A stretch of DNA of 64,000 bases from Myrica gale (lineage: Eukaryota > Streptophyta > Magnoliopsida > Fagales > Myricaceae), in assembly GCA_963930655.1 (NCBI GenBank), contig OZ005609.1, forward strand, positions 17,495,001-17,559,000, read 5' to 3'. A model generated the notes under the pieces. It saw only the letters and a list, made by a program, of their open reading frames with translations, made no database searches and was not told the DNA's origin. Position 1 is the first letter of the stretch. Each line of letters starts with the position of its first letter. Shown piece after piece: positions 49,601 to 56,045 of the stretch. Both the position numbers and the translations under genes were made by a program.

Positions 49601-49850
49601 TTAAGTCAAGTTGAAAACAGATTTGAGATAGTAATAGATGTTGGAAAGTAATTTTAAATTTTACCTAATAAACATGGCTGCACAGGTTGAGATGACGACT
49701 GGAGCAACAATACACACAACAAAAGGGTTGAAGATGACAGTGACAAGGAGAGTAAAACCTCCCGTGGTGCCCATACTGGAGAAACCGACAATGAACATGG
49801 AGGCATCAGCCAGCCTTTCCCAATGGGACACTATTGGATCAGAAAAGTGA
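12354..49850 (+). CDS. CYP97A3: Cytochrome P450 97A3-type carotenoid beta-ring hydroxylase (16 exons)
   Basis: Plastid P450 that hydroxylates the beta-rings of carotenes, chiefly that of alpha-carotene, on the route to lutein; it acts with CYP97C1. Exons: 12354-12471, 12563-12725, 14490-14706, 14812-14883, 14996-15106, 15721-15912, 16036-16197, 17534-17629, 17710-17811, 27316-27348, 27458-27538, 27631-27713, 33313-33444, 49091-49151, 49283-49348, 49686-49850. They join to 617 codons plus stop with matching phases; every intron is GT-AG. Visible: Ser/Thr-rich transit peptide (about 1-55), [15 protein letters not shown], the I-helix AGHET (393-397), ExxR (E449-R452, across an exon junction), PERW (503-506), and the heme loop [10 protein letters not shown] with Cys532. 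Arabidopsis LUT5 is 595 residues. LUT5 rather than CYP97B or C is shown by [17 protein letters not shown] and WNLHRSP. Introns 9 and 13 (9.5 and 15.6 kb) are filled with transposons. Exon 1 to 2 joining is the least certain step. Confidence 0.93.
12871..14262 (-). mobile_element. 5'-truncated L1-type LINE in CYP97A3 intron 2 (antisense)
   Basis: Read on the minus strand it begins at [20 protein letters not shown], the post-RT region, and runs through the zf-RVT domain ([40 protein letters not shown]) to a tail TTATTCATAAAAAAAAA. At least two frameshifts (near 13790 and 13320) break it. It is the same family as the LINEs in introns 9 and 12. The 5' truncation is at about 14262. I found no clear target-site duplication. 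Confidence 0.85.
16140..16276 (+). repeat. Tandem duplication of the end of CYP97A3 exon 7 with its splice donor
   Basis: Bases 16140-16206 (last 58 bases of exon 7 plus the first 9 of the intron) recur at 16211-16276 with roughly seven differences. Both copies end in AAG|GTGAAGTC, so the intron carries a decoy donor. The second copy has lost the TGT codon of the original (ATATGTAAG versus ATGTTTAAG). The upstream donor gives the family-standard protein. Confidence 0.85.
16622..16652. repeat. (TA)n microsatellite in intron 7
   Basis: An alternating TA tract with one TATG interruption near its start. Confidence 0.9.
19601..22104 (-). mobile_element. ORF1-only (HAL1-like) non-autonomous LINE derivative
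   Basis: It is inserted antisense into ORF1 of the plus-strand LINE. Minus strand, 5' to 3': a CT-rich leader (about 22104-21687), an intact 599-residue ORF1 (21686-19887), a 3' UTR with a T-rich tract and a duplicated piece (19700-19850), then AATAAAATTGGCTTACTTATC and a poly(A) of ten (19601-19610 on plus). The tail matches the LINE family. No endonuclease or RT sequence lies between ORF1 and the tail. The right boundary is approximate and I found no target-site duplication. Confidence 0.75.
19887..21686 (-). CDS. Intact LINE ORF1 protein of the ORF1-only element
   Basis: A 599-residue open frame starts at the ATG at 21684-21686 ([16 protein letters not shown]). The N-terminal about 110 residues ([50 protein letters not shown]) match the DUF4283-like ORF1 start of the intron 9 LINE. 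The middle is Pro/Ser/Gly-rich and unconserved. The C-terminus ([36 protein letters not shown]) again matches. It presumably acts as an RNA-binding chaperone of LINE RNPs; that is inferred from position. Intact coding suggests recent insertion or selection at the family level. Confidence 0.8.
   Translation of the reverse strand: MGFSRCFRVEAKEFRVTVSEGGVVTLSEWSRKKYSTISFGRFGAVWVVNLVGRLLEADAARPFALKFNEASRAFMAQRCGNKAGRYVAIIAYGEGRRSGAIMVPKGVYGSGWQLLAGCFQAVVDFFSSSRPDRCSKGEAERRNVVSFADVVKRNPPLLPSGMACSNFGVPPKGSDFVFTHGEKRVQSAVFEADSYQEAAVKSAGVSRHATLCPHHLHARLLSLKEAFDHIFRSLGLLGEADFVDLRNCCSDCREKASCAEGESNQDGPVSQLGLPGRASTHQGGPEALEGPSGAMDMNEEKRVGPDQLGGTYTGPEAFKGTSGALVGGDLDRPSTGLGGDPVDGATQSPAPTAPSSTSSVVAGDCPETLKTPELLPENASDLAVLPDREFSSYGVPTAPELLSESASDLASPVVGSEVVEDSALVTLAAAGEAGGKSLAPGISVLKVSEAGGQSTSLGDLGGSAVSLVEGGAIGCADRCVYGCEADLEKGRESSGLVSPSKFLGPVPPAGKTLGGDSPAWVLDMVSSVGQMVGVSCGGQEEKLRDLFQALEHNRVQLSSKKCRKSGGRMLRELKGLQSSVNYEGTSSIAGKIKSNGLDC
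23264..26917 (+). pseudogene. LINE ORF2: endonuclease, reverse transcriptase, zf-RVT; one premature stop
   Basis: It is 1,217 codons with a single TGA at 25040-25042 (codon 593), where relatives have Trp in HVNWNF. Otherwise it is open throughout. Domain order: AP-like endonuclease ([10 protein letters not shown] at the start, [15 protein letters not shown] near 23690, IYSDHFPIL near 23935); RT ([57 protein letters not shown] near 25328); zf-RVT ([41 protein letters not shown]) and the terminal WRERNTRCF. The stop removes everything after the first RT motifs, so the copy should be inactive without readthrough. Confidence 0.9.
27838..28026. mobile_element. 189-bp Tourist/Harbinger-like MITE, copy 2, intron 12
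   Basis: Flanked by TTA (27835-27837 and 28027-28029). The termini GAAGCTGTTCGGTT and AACCGAACAACCTC are inverted repeats with 12 of 14 matches. The interior closely matches the copy at 9807-9995. Confidence 0.88.
28030..30270. other. Intron 12 interior without recognised genes
   Basis: It includes a short TA tract near 29091. The 29400-30000 stretch has GC-richer, repeat-like character ending in ggcacacccca, which recurs at 30274 and 30451. I cannot assign it to a family. Confidence 0.4.
30287..30446 (+). mobile_element. Very short 3' end of an L1-type LINE, intron 12
   Basis: It holds only the last 160 bases of the LINE (end of the zf-RVT frame, AATAAAACTTTACTTAT and the A tail). It is flanked by a perfect 16-bp duplication ATGTGGCACACCCCAA (30271-30286 and 30447-30462). 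Confidence 0.85.
30527..32359 (+). mobile_element. Rearranged L1-type LINE fragment, intron 12
   Basis: It starts in RT ([20 protein letters not shown] near 30540), then skips most of RT to the region before zf-RVT ([20 protein letters not shown] near 30790). At 31023 it is interrupted by a hAT-like element and resumes at 31697 with the zf-RVT domain ([30 protein letters not shown]) and [13 protein letters not shown]. It ends in CAATAAAGTTGCCTTGTC plus A8. Multiple stops and shifts make it a pseudogene. Confidence 0.85.
31023..31696. mobile_element. 674-bp non-autonomous hAT-like element
   Basis: Flanked by a perfect 8-bp duplication CTCTAAAG (31015-31022 and 31697-31704), the hAT hallmark. 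The ends TATAGGTGTTCA and ACCACCCCTG form weak inverted repeats of the (C/T)AGGGGTG type. Both subterminal regions contain a block of about 120 bp rich in GCGGT/ACCG motifs (31085-31203 and about 31575-31696), arranged as direct repeats. No ORF. Confidence 0.85.
32360..33312 (+). other. Remainder of intron 12
   Basis: The first 50 bases (gtggtatccaagtagaggtc...) resemble a common plant repeat that ends in a tRNA-primer-like motif. I see nothing else that I can support. Confidence 0.4.
34365..34588 (-). pseudogene. Captured exon of an unrecognised membrane protein
   Basis: On the minus strand, TTTGGTTGCAG precedes [15 protein letters not shown], and the frame stays open through two hydrophobic stretches ([20 protein letters not shown] and [13 protein letters not shown]). 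It ends PFLELLR at a GTACTT donor. Acceptor, 224-bp open exon and donor together look like one internal exon of a host gene for a membrane protein, captured with its intron edges. I do not recognise the family. Confidence 0.5.
35272..35484 (+). pseudogene. Possible second captured fragment, transit-peptide-like
   Basis: An open frame rich in Ser, Asn, Leu and Lys ([20 protein letters not shown]) ends at 35484. Its composition resembles a plastid transit peptide and an acceptor-like TTTTCCAG precedes it at about 35262. It lies on the opposite strand to the captured exon. This may be chance. Confidence 0.25.
35989..36028. repeat. 40-bp near-perfect palindrome in the hAT-like element
   Basis: The arms AAACGACGTCGTTCTATTTT and AAATAGAACGATGTCGTTTT pair with about one mismatch, predicting a strong hairpin or cruciform. 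Confidence 0.85.
36241..37073 (+). other. Intron 13 stretch with no recognised feature
   Basis: AT-rich and without coding motifs that I can support. Confidence 0.4.
37079..38711 (-). repeat. 3' LTR of the SIRE-type element (1,633 bp)
   Basis: On the minus strand it starts TGTTAGCCCAAGG and ends AAGACTCACA. Compared with the 5' LTR it has two extra 21-bp pieces: one palindrome-containing unit near 38195 and one acaaacattcttaaaacacc duplication near 38490. Confidence 0.95.
37936..38431. repeat. Array of GTGTCGACAC palindromes in the 3' LTR U3
   Basis: About twelve perfect and four degenerate copies of the 10-bp palindrome GTGTCGACAC. They come mostly in pairs about 20 bp apart, with pairs recurring every 75-90 bp. 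In element orientation they lie upstream of the TATA box. Confidence 0.95.
38712..38726 (-). other. Polypurine tract of the SIRE-type element
   Basis: Minus strand CAAAAAGGGGGAGAT immediately before the 3' LTR, the plus-strand DNA primer of reverse transcription. Confidence 0.85.
39275..40798 (-). CDS. Third ORF of the SIRE-type element (env-position protein)
   Basis: 507 residues, starting [21 protein letters not shown], a basic tail resembling a nuclear localisation signal. A central domain (about 60-290: [78 protein letters not shown]) resembles what is annotated as 'putative plant transposon protein'. Then an acidic linker and a coiled coil (about 375-470). It occupies the place of the env-like ORF of Sireviruses, but I see no signal peptide or clear membrane segment, so an envelope role is not supported. 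It is separated from pol by about 610 bases including the palindrome array. Fully open. Confidence 0.8.
   Translation of the reverse strand: MSSRRPKRTSKATSPANPRAKKKGKEVEEPLPMTEAYVYRSGLCKNKFIQDFRGRKVLGGRWMDFNWFNQNGFDFQEIFEYKGWDKFVTVKLDCFPYLVKLVYSNLNITSVENVTSYVNAQHLDLSVTSLNSVISAPNEGKCFYDAYSWVGMSEVEPIEILRVVLEDPTLERTVKPMANALSVHRRILHHMVCNIILPRTGKFEYVTYLELFIMYCLITRTRMNLGHLMLNHMKAAMEKNKQGLPYGMFFTHVFHAFEVSIVGEVKEKPKIFREYNEKTLKLMVYMKNDEGVWIKKGAGAPQMVEERGSESEDEPADEAKVETTDRVPMTAGTPPRERTPVHASTSPAVYSSRREVGGSRDSRLHSLATSVEEIKEAQHQLSMKMDGLSSDVKTGLEDIKKLLGEYQHRIDTVSEDVQGVQQQVNKSIKLASDVIQKTVDEFTSASVHLKESMANISREVISATERHLDADRNLHPHVIRWTYWFSTTWTNWLKKWDVAYDPPPLGQ
41011..41256. repeat. Internal GTGTCGACAC array between pol and ORF3
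   Basis: Six perfect copies in three pairs plus two or three degenerate ones, with the same paired spacing as in the LTRs. It lies 210-460 bases upstream of the ORF3 start on the minus strand. Confidence 0.95.
41408..44509 (-). CDS. pol polyprotein of the SIRE-type element
   Basis: 1,033 residues open, in the same frame as gag but separated by two stops. Order: protease ([16 protein letters not shown] variant of DTG), GAG-pre-integrase ([14 protein letters not shown]), integrase ([31 protein letters not shown], the D-D-E residues), RT ([32 protein letters not shown]), and RNase H ([29 protein letters not shown]). It ends [16 protein letters not shown]. All catalytic motifs are present, so enzymatically it looks intact. 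Expression would depend on suppression of the upstream stops or on a helper copy. Confidence 0.93.
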   Translation of the reverse strand: MQVCLKSEDVKDHWILDSGCYKHMTGEKRWFNSFHPKNKGSVTFGDNGKGKILGVGSIGKYPNSSIDNVLLVEGLKHNLLSISQLCDKGNRVIFESSMCLVENIENKKVLFVGHRFENVYIVHLESISSENIKCLSALNDKDSWLWHRRLAHASMDLISKLAKKDLVSGLPNLSFEKDKICAACQKGKQTKTSFKSKNIVSTTRPLQLLHMDLFGPTRTLSLGGKRFGFVVDDFSRFTWVIFLAHKDEAFHAFEKLSKKIQNEKGFAISSIRSDHGREFEYSSFEKFCDENGINHNFSAPRTPQQNGVVERKNRTLEEMARTMLCENNLPDYSWAEAVNTSCYVMNRCMIRPILKKTPYELWNDRKPNIGYFHVFGCKCFVLNNNKDNLGKFDAKADEGIFLGYSTSSKAYRIFNKRTLVVEESVHVVFDESNNLVRNNDEDVIDLTKEVDQLTINMDKEESMVKEEEPQKIQEESHHDDNDLPKSWKYIKNHPPQQIIGNVEKWVRTRSSFLQANNLALLSQLEPKNFSEAKDDESWIHATEDELKKFDKNQVWHLVPRPKDYPVIGTKWVFRNKMDESGVIVRNKARLVAQSYNQEEGIDFDETFAPVAHLESIRMLRAFACYKDFKLFQMDVKSAFLNGFLTEEVYVEQPPGFEDENLSNHVYKLTKALYGLKQAPRAWYERLSSFLIENGFVRGKIDTTLFTKEKENELLIVQIYVDDIIFGSTNESLCQEFAQVMQGEFEMSLMGELNYFLGLQIKQNNEGIFINQAKYTRDLLKRFNMDNSKPMSTPMSPSTKLEKDEKGKDVDQTKYRGMIISLLYLTASRPNIMFSVCMCARYQSCPKESHLLAVKRIFRYLVGTQNLGLFYPKSVEFNLQGYSDADYDGCKIDRKSTSGACQFLGPSLVSWCCKKQNSVALSTTEAEYIAIGNCCAQVLWMKQQLEDFNLHYSLIPIKCDNTSAINLTKNPIHHSRTKHIEIKHHFIRDHAQKGDIVLEFVNTDLQLADIFTKPLNEDRFCFIRQGIGMSFPLE
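44636..46162 (-). pseudogene. gag of the SIRE-type element, one internal stop
   Basis: Starts at the ATG at 46162 ([28 protein letters not shown]). A TGA at about 45956-45958 interrupts it where Trp is usual in relatives, and it then runs open to TAG at 44636. Contents: UBN2 gag domain, acidic DEDE stretches, a CCHC zinc knuckle ([14 protein letters not shown] near 45290), a long coiled-coil region (about 45110-44810), and a second knuckle ([14 protein letters not shown]) at the end. The capsid forms the virus-like particle in the cytoplasm. Confidence 0.85.
46184..46195 (-). other. Primer-binding site of the SIRE-type element
   Basis: Minus strand TGGTATCGGAGC, complementary to the 3' end of initiator tRNA-Met with one mismatch, the standard copia primer. 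Confidence 0.85.
46931..46939 (-). promoter_or_regulatory. TATA box of the SIRE-type 5' LTR
   Basis: TATAAATAG on the minus strand, about 100 bases downstream of the palindrome array in element orientation; the same site is at 37812-37820 in the other LTR. It marks the probable U3/R transition. Confidence 0.65.
47055..47533. repeat. Array of GTGTCGACAC palindromes in the 5' LTR U3
   Basis: Same array as in the other LTR, one unit shorter. Several copies degenerate in one LTR (GTGTCGTCAC) are perfect in the other. Confidence 0.95.
47796..49090 (+). other. Remainder of intron 13
   Basis: No motif-bearing ORF. An open frame at 48314-48616 has no recognisable domain. The intron ends in a good acceptor (TTTTTTACAG) before the heme-binding exon. 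Confidence 0.4.
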
Positions 49851-50851
49851 AGTTTCCTCTGCTCATTCCTGATTCTTTTGGGCGTGCTATGTTCTGGCTT
49901 CATGCAAAAACGTCTGCCTAAGCTGGGAAGTACCACTGGAAGAAAAATAACCTCAAAATGCGGCATTTTTTTTCTATTGCTTTCCCTTCTTTTTACGCGT
50001 TTAAAGCTTCTAGAAGTTCGTCCATAGTTCTGTAAAATGAAGTGTTTATTCCTGAAGGAAATGGGACCCTTGCGAAATTGTGAGGTTTAAAGTGAAAGAA
50101 GTAAACACATGGCACACATATGCCCTCAAACTATAGGGTTAATGTCACTTTAGGGGTCCGAACTACCAAATTCTTCACATTGAGCCCTCGAAATGTCAAA
50201 ATTTATCAACGTCTGCCCTTGAATAAGATCTGCACATGTGGTACGATTTTAACTGTAGGATCTTTTTTTGAGGAACACAGAATGATAAATCCCGCAGTTG
50301 ATGTTGTAGGACTAAATGTTTTCTGTTTAATTTTTAATGCCTTCTTAGTTGAAATGTGTTTGTTTTTCCTAAGCAATGATACTTCATTCAAAACCAAAAT
50401 AAGAACAAGAGTCTAAAGAAAAGAACAGAGTCTCACAGGGACGTAAAGCAATTTTATGTTTGTGCTTGAATATAGATGAATTTTTTGAACAATAAGTTTT
50501 GAATAAACTCTAATATATGGCAATGGTTACCAATTATTATCTAGTTAATCAAAATTTAAGTCATGCTTATAAATGGTCTTCCCAACTTATTTGCTCGTAA
50601 GAGTAGGGAATTCTTGAGTCAACTTAAAAGGAATAATAAAATATGATGATCTAACCTACTACAAGGAATTAGTATCATAAATAAGACAATCTAAAGACAC
50701 GATAGATGATATACTAAAAGGTTGACTTTGAATGTAGAAGGCAGATCTTGCTTATATTTGGTTGGTCTATAAATAGCATGATGTAAAAAGAGCCATCACA
50801 AAGATATTATAAGATTATTACTTTTGAACTATAATAACTTAATGTGAAGTG

Positions 50852-50975
50852 CAATAAATAAAAATAATGACTAGAAATAAAAAAATACAATTTAATGACT
50901 TGAAATAAAAAGCTCAATAAATAAATAATGACTTGAAATAAAAAGTGCAATAAATAAATAATAACTTGAAATAAA
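50852..50975. repeat. ~33-bp AT-rich tandem repeat
   Basis: The unit aataatgacttgaaataaaaag with variants is repeated about four times. Confidence 0.75.
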
Positions 50976-51370
50976 ACTTCCCATATAGGCAGTAAACATA
51001 AAAACATAAAATCAGCTATGAAAAAGAGAATATGACCAACCATGGAGGGTAGTTATCAAAAAATAAAAACTTCAAATAGAGATTTTACTTGCAAAATACA
51101 TGGAAGTATGATCACTTGGATACATTGATAGGATCAAAGGGAGGGAAGAAAGATTAACTGAATGCTTAGCATATGAGCTCCTAAGGCTAAAACTAGAGAG
51201 AAAATTGGGAAGAACTTGAAATGTTCTTTCCATTCCTCTTCTTTTATAGGTTCCCAACTCTTCTCAAAACTCATCCATCGGAGATACTTGCTTCTTTCTT
51301 CTTCTTTTTCTTCATGATCTACTTATTGACTTCTTGTTTTTCATGATTTACTTTGTTTTGACTAATTTCG

Positions 51371-51461
51371 TCACTTGTCTTCTTGTTCTCCATGATGGAT
51401 TTTTTGACTATTTCTTCACTTGCCTTCCTGTTCTCCATGATGGACTTTTTGGCTATCTTCT
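51371..51461. repeat. 45-bp two-copy tandem repeat
   Basis: The block tcacttgtcttcttgttctc...gactatttct is present twice in direct succession with a few changes. Confidence 0.75.
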
Positions 51462-52697
51462 TTTGAAATTCATGTGATTTGCTCCATGACTTGTTGGCTC
51501 ATGACTTTGTTGGTAACTCAACTCATATTTTTAGAAATCATATGAATCATATGGGTCTTGTGCGTCTTGGAATCTTAGCTTTAAAAATTGCTCTGGAATG
51601 GCTTGACAGGTTGACGGACTGCGAAGAAGCTGGGGAGGCTTGTTCTAGTTGGACTTGTTCGTGACTTGCAATTAGACTAACTTGCAGCATTAATTGTGTG
51701 CAAAGATTTTGGAGGTCTTCCTTTGTTTTGATTCGAGACATAGCAAAAACAATTGCAGTTTGAAGATTTGATTTTTCCGCCAAAAATTGAACTTGTTGTT
51801 TGAGGGGAGGAAATTCTTCATTGACTTGGGATTCGTTTGAACTTAGAATTTATCTCACCATTTGACATCAACTTTTCAAACACAAATTTCTGACCTTTTC
51901 CGTATTCCCATTTGAGGATCCATACAACTTTGTATTTAGTGCAGAAAGTGGACAATTACTGGGAATTGAGAATTGTGAGGGGTGACTTGATAAGCAGTAG
52001 AGAACTGTTTCATTTTGTCCTTCAATGGCTTTGAAGAATATCAAGGATGACACCATAACTTGACCACCACCTAGAGAACCAAAAATAATTGTCAAAATTG
52101 AGAAAATAAGAGTGAGTGTAAGACTCATTTTGGTAGAAGAGAACTTTGCGTTGATATAATCATAATAGCTGAACAAAATTGGATGACCTACGTAGAAGGA
52201 TGTGGACCCCATTTTTGACTGAAAATGAATTTTTGGATAAATAACTTGTGAAAAATGACTCTTAATTTTTTGTGTTGGGTTTAACTTATCTCGGATTGGT
52301 ATGCAGAGTATACGGAGAATGTAGAGAAACAAATTACAGAGAATGCAGAGAAACAAATGCCAACGTGTCCAATTCCTGGTTGATATCTAAATATTGACGT
52401 GAACATAGATATCATCATAGATAGAATTGTACAAACAACAAACTCTCTGTACAATGATTTTTTACACAATCGAATATAACAAAATTCCTAGTTTTTGGAG
52501 TTTTGAGTGTTGAGCCCACTCTCTCGTTTGGAGTGAGCTCTCTGGAGACTTTTCTCCTTTCTGCCTGCCTTCTGGCAGCGCGGCCTGTCTCAGCTTTTTT
52601 CTCTCCTCCGCGTTTTCTCTGTGTGGTGGTTTTCCTTTTCCTTTTTCCTTCCCTCCCCTCTTTCTGCCAGCCTTCTTTTTCTCTGCTCGTCCTTTCT

Positions 52698-55415
52698 ATG
52701 AAACCTTTTATCTCTGATATGGATGCTGTGATTGGCGGTATGTATCTGTTGCACTCTAGCTCTGGTAGCATTTCCAATGGCTCTGGTAAGGATGAATACT
52801 CTGAGGAAGCCAGGTCTGAGGCTGCTACTCTTCTTGTGGGCAAACTGTTATCAGATAGACCTCCTAATAAAACTGGGACTCGAGAAGCCATTATGAAGTC
52901 GTGGAGTTTTGTTCAGGGTCTTTCTATCTCTGATGGTCCGACGGATCTCTTCATATTTTCCTTTTCCAACACAACCATTAGGGATCGGGTTCTACGGCAA
53001 GCTCCCTGGAATATTAAGGGTGCAATGCTGGTGTTGCGTGAATGGGTCGTGGAGTCCACGCTGCAGGAGTTGTCTTTTGTCTCGGCCCCTCTTTGGGTCT
53101 AAATGCATGGGTTACCTCTCGGTCGCATGACTCAGGCTACGACGGCTGAGCTGGGCGCTAAGGTGGGACGTGAGCAGGAATGCGATTTTGACGCAAGTAA
53201 GAAGGTGTGGGGGATAGGATATCTCCGTGCTCTGGTCATGGTGGATTTATCCCAGCCTCTGTTTCCGGGGTTTTTCATGGATAGACCCAATAAGCCTTCA
53301 TTGTGGATTCAGTATCGGTATGAGAGGATTTCTTACTGGTGTCTCAACTGCGGAAGTCTTAGTCATCTGCAACGTTTTTGTCCTCAACCTCAACTGTTAG
53401 TCATAGTTTTTAGGATTAAGGCAATCCAAGAGGGGGTGAACTGGTTTTCTAAAACTTTTCTCTATTAACCCCCAAAGACGTATTTGCAAGTAAATACTAC
53501 TATAACACAAGTATAGATATGCAACAAGTATAAATATGTGCTAAAAGTAAATAGAAGGGTAAGAGAAACAAACACTCGCTTTTTAGGTGGTTCGGCAAAC
53601 CCACCTACATCCACCCCTCAAGCTCCTTCACCGAGCCTTGAGGTTTTTCACTATTCTCCAATAGCTTTACACACTAGCTTCTGGGTGCTAGAGAACCGTA
53701 CAAGTGTTTTCTCTTGGGCTCAACACTCAAACTCACCCAAGTGGTTTTTCTGGCTCACCACACACAACCTCACCAAGCTTGAAATATACAATCTCAAAGC
53801 TTCTTCTTTAGTGAACAATCTCACTAAAGGAAACACCTCTTTTGGATAATAAGATACAAGAATAAACTCTCTCAAAGAATGGATAATAAAATTGAAAGCT
53901 CTATCTCTTTTGATTCACACAATGACTAGGATGTGAAAGTGTAATTTGTGTGAATGATATGAGAAATATGGAATATGAAGGTTTAGAATATTTCTCAAGT
54001 GATCGAAATGATATGTGGTTGTTGGTTCTACATTTTAGACGTTATAGATGTGTATTTATAGGCCACATATGAAAACTAGTTGTTTATAGCCGTTGGGAGT
54101 CGTCTGTTAAAACGAGCCGGTCGACCGCTTAAAGTTACCGTTACCCCAACGGTCATATTGTTAGTAGCTCAATGACTATATTTAAAAAGCCACCGGTCGA
54201 CCGCTTCACCAGCTGGTCGACCGCTTCAACTTAAGCACTATCCGATTCTTTTTAAAATCATGTTTTTGACCACTTTTAAATACCCAATTTTAAAGTCTTA
54301 CTTCCTATAAGTATATAAAAGGTTTAAGAGTTTGTTTGAGGTGTTTTGAAACCTTTAAAAACATTTTAATCTTTCAAACAAAACTTAAAACAGTTTATGC
54401 ACGTTTTGAAAGATATGCAAGTGCGTGATTCAAATCCTTGTCAAAAGTGAAATAAAGAGTTACAAGGATGATACCCTAAGGTCTTGAATCTTCACTTTGA
54501 GCTCTTTGCATCTTCTTGTTCTTCTTTTTTCAAGTTTTCTTTGTCTTTGAAGATGTCCATTTTATAAACTTAATCTATTTATTGAAATTATCAAAATTTT
54601 GATTGTACACAAAAGTCAACATCAACAGCATGCTTCGATTTCTAAGGAAGCACTTTCTAAGTTGAAGGCCATTGAACTGGATGGTAAGAGCTACGCTATG
54701 CCCGTGCCCAGTCGTTCCCCTACGCCACCGTCCTTTCAGGCAGTCCTTCAGTCCGACCAGTGGAGGGACAAACCTTAGGTGGCAGCAGTGGTGATGGGCC
54801 TTCTTCTACAGGGACACCTATCATTAGCGTGCCGATCAATACTGATTTGGTGGTCCCAGTCGCAATGTCTACTGTCTGTCAGCCTGTCCCTACTGCACAA
54901 GTTGTTCTGCATACTCCGCGGCCGACCAAGTTGTCAGTACACGATGCGTGGGTTGAGCACTCTAGTTTTATTCTTAATTTGAATAAAACTATTCGTTGTG
55001 AGCAAGGGGACAACAAGACCTTTAGCCTGATTGATGTGGCTTTGTCTGACTCTTCTGCTGGGCTAAGCTTGATGGGCCAGCAGGTTTTGGGTGAGAACTC
55101 TCAGCAGCATGAGTTGGGGGTAGGCCCATCGCTTACTATCACTGAAGTCATTGACGAACTTCCCCAGGCCCGTGAACCAGTGGGGTCACTGGCGTTGTGC
55201 ACTGATGTTAGTCCGTCTTTGGTGCTGAAGCTCAATGTCTTAGGCCACAAAAGGGCTCTCTATTGGCCTTCAGAGGCGAATAAAGGCCCTGTTCTCAAGC
55301 TCTGGTGCACTAGCCCAGGAGGAATTCGTCCTCCTTTGAGCCTTCTTTTAATTTGGACTCCCCCTTTCAACCTGGAGAAAGAGTTCTCGTCCGCGTCGAC
55401 CTCGGGGTGGTTCTA
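52698..55415 (+). pseudogene. LINE ORF1 with DUF4283 and CCHC domains, broken
   Basis: Starts MKPFISDMDAVIGG. DUF4283-type domain: NTTIRDRVLRQAPWNIKGAM, with LWVxMHGLPLGRMT interrupted by TAA at 53100 where relatives have Gln. The CCHC-type knuckle is YWCLNCGSLSHLQRFC near 53335. After the solo LTR it continues QHASISKEALSKLKAIEL, shifts frame near 54765 (EGQTLGGSSGDGP...) and again near 55410. In a third frame there is an Arg/Gly-rich tail (RGSRGRRGFGRHVGS). Such proteins bind the LINE RNA. Confidence 0.8.
53395..54621 (-). repeat. Solo LTR (1,227 bp), SIRE-like, inside LINE ORF1
   Basis: Flanked by perfect TCAAC duplications (53390-53394 and 54622-54626). On the minus strand it begins TGTTGACTTTTGTG and ends ATGACTAACA. 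Removing it with one TCAAC restores the ORF1 reading frame. Its plus-strand left end (ccaagagggggtgaactgg; ggtggttcggc) resembles the end of the SIRE-type LTR in intron 13, so it probably belongs to a related lineage. No internal region remains. Confidence 0.85.
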
Positions 55416-55571
55416 GGGGAAGACGTGGCTTTGGCAGGCATGTTGGCTCTTATGGTGGCCGGAAGGGGGGGTCCTCCTACCTTGGAGATACAGATGGCAG
55501 AGGGTGGATTTTCGGAGGTTTCAACTTTACAGGCTGAGGAGGCGGGCCTTACCATGCCCCCCACCCCCTCA

Positions 55572-56045
55572 ATGTTAGCCCTCTTTTGGAACTGTTAGGG
55601 GTTAGCCCGCCCCGCTGCAATCCGTTCCTTAAGGGCTGTTATAAGGCAATACAACCCGGATTGTATGTGCCTTGCAGAAACTAAAGTCTGCAATGCTCAA
55701 TCATACCTTTCGTGTGTGGGTTTTTTTGAGTCTATCTGTGTCCCTTCCGAAGGCCTTAGTGGAGGCTTGACTTTCGCTTGGCATCCGGGAATAGAGTTTG
55801 ATGTGGTGGTTATGAATCGTAATATTATCAGTATTCTGATCTTTGGGGAGCCTAGTCATCAATCGTGGGCCCTTTCATTTGTCCATAGTCCGGTGGATTG
55901 GCAGCAGAAGGATATTTTGGGAGGACTTATCTGCCTTAGGTAATCGTTTTGTGGGACCATGGGCAATCATAGGTGATTTTAATACGGTTCTTACTCAATG
56001 TGAGAAAGCTGGTGGTCGTGCTGTTGTATCCTCTTCTCGAAATTG
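55572..56045 (+). pseudogene. LINE ORF2 endonuclease fragment
   Basis: Begins MLALFWNC with a stop at 55596 where Arg is usual, then GLARPAAIRSLRAVI, DCMCLAETKV and GGLTFAWHPGIEF. After a frameshift near 55915 it continues WAIIGDFNTVLTQCEKAGG (GDFN motif). It ends where the copia fragment begins. Confidence 0.8.

Larger units (their letters stand above)
49851..52489. other. Intergenic region downstream of CYP97A3
   Basis: It begins with the probable 3' UTR of CYP97A3. There are short tandem repeats at 50852-50975 and 51371-51461. Minus-strand open frames at 51547-51783 and 51868-52356 have Ser/Gln-rich and hydrophobic content but no family that I recognise; they may be a decayed gene or chance. 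Confidence 0.4.
52490..56045 (+). mobile_element. LINE of a second clade (DUF4283/CCHC ORF1), 3'-truncated
   Basis: CT-rich 5' leader, ORF1 and the endonuclease start of ORF2 on the plus strand. A solo LTR at 53395-54621 interrupts ORF1. At about 56045 the element is cut off by an antisense copia fragment, and no RT follows. Several stops and frameshifts. Confidence 0.85.

Noticed and set aside
51868..52356. 162-codon minus-strand frame with a hydrophobic middle
   Set aside because: The hydrophobic run is suggestive but there is no family match that I know, nearby frames are broken, and the region is AT-rich. Left as unassigned.
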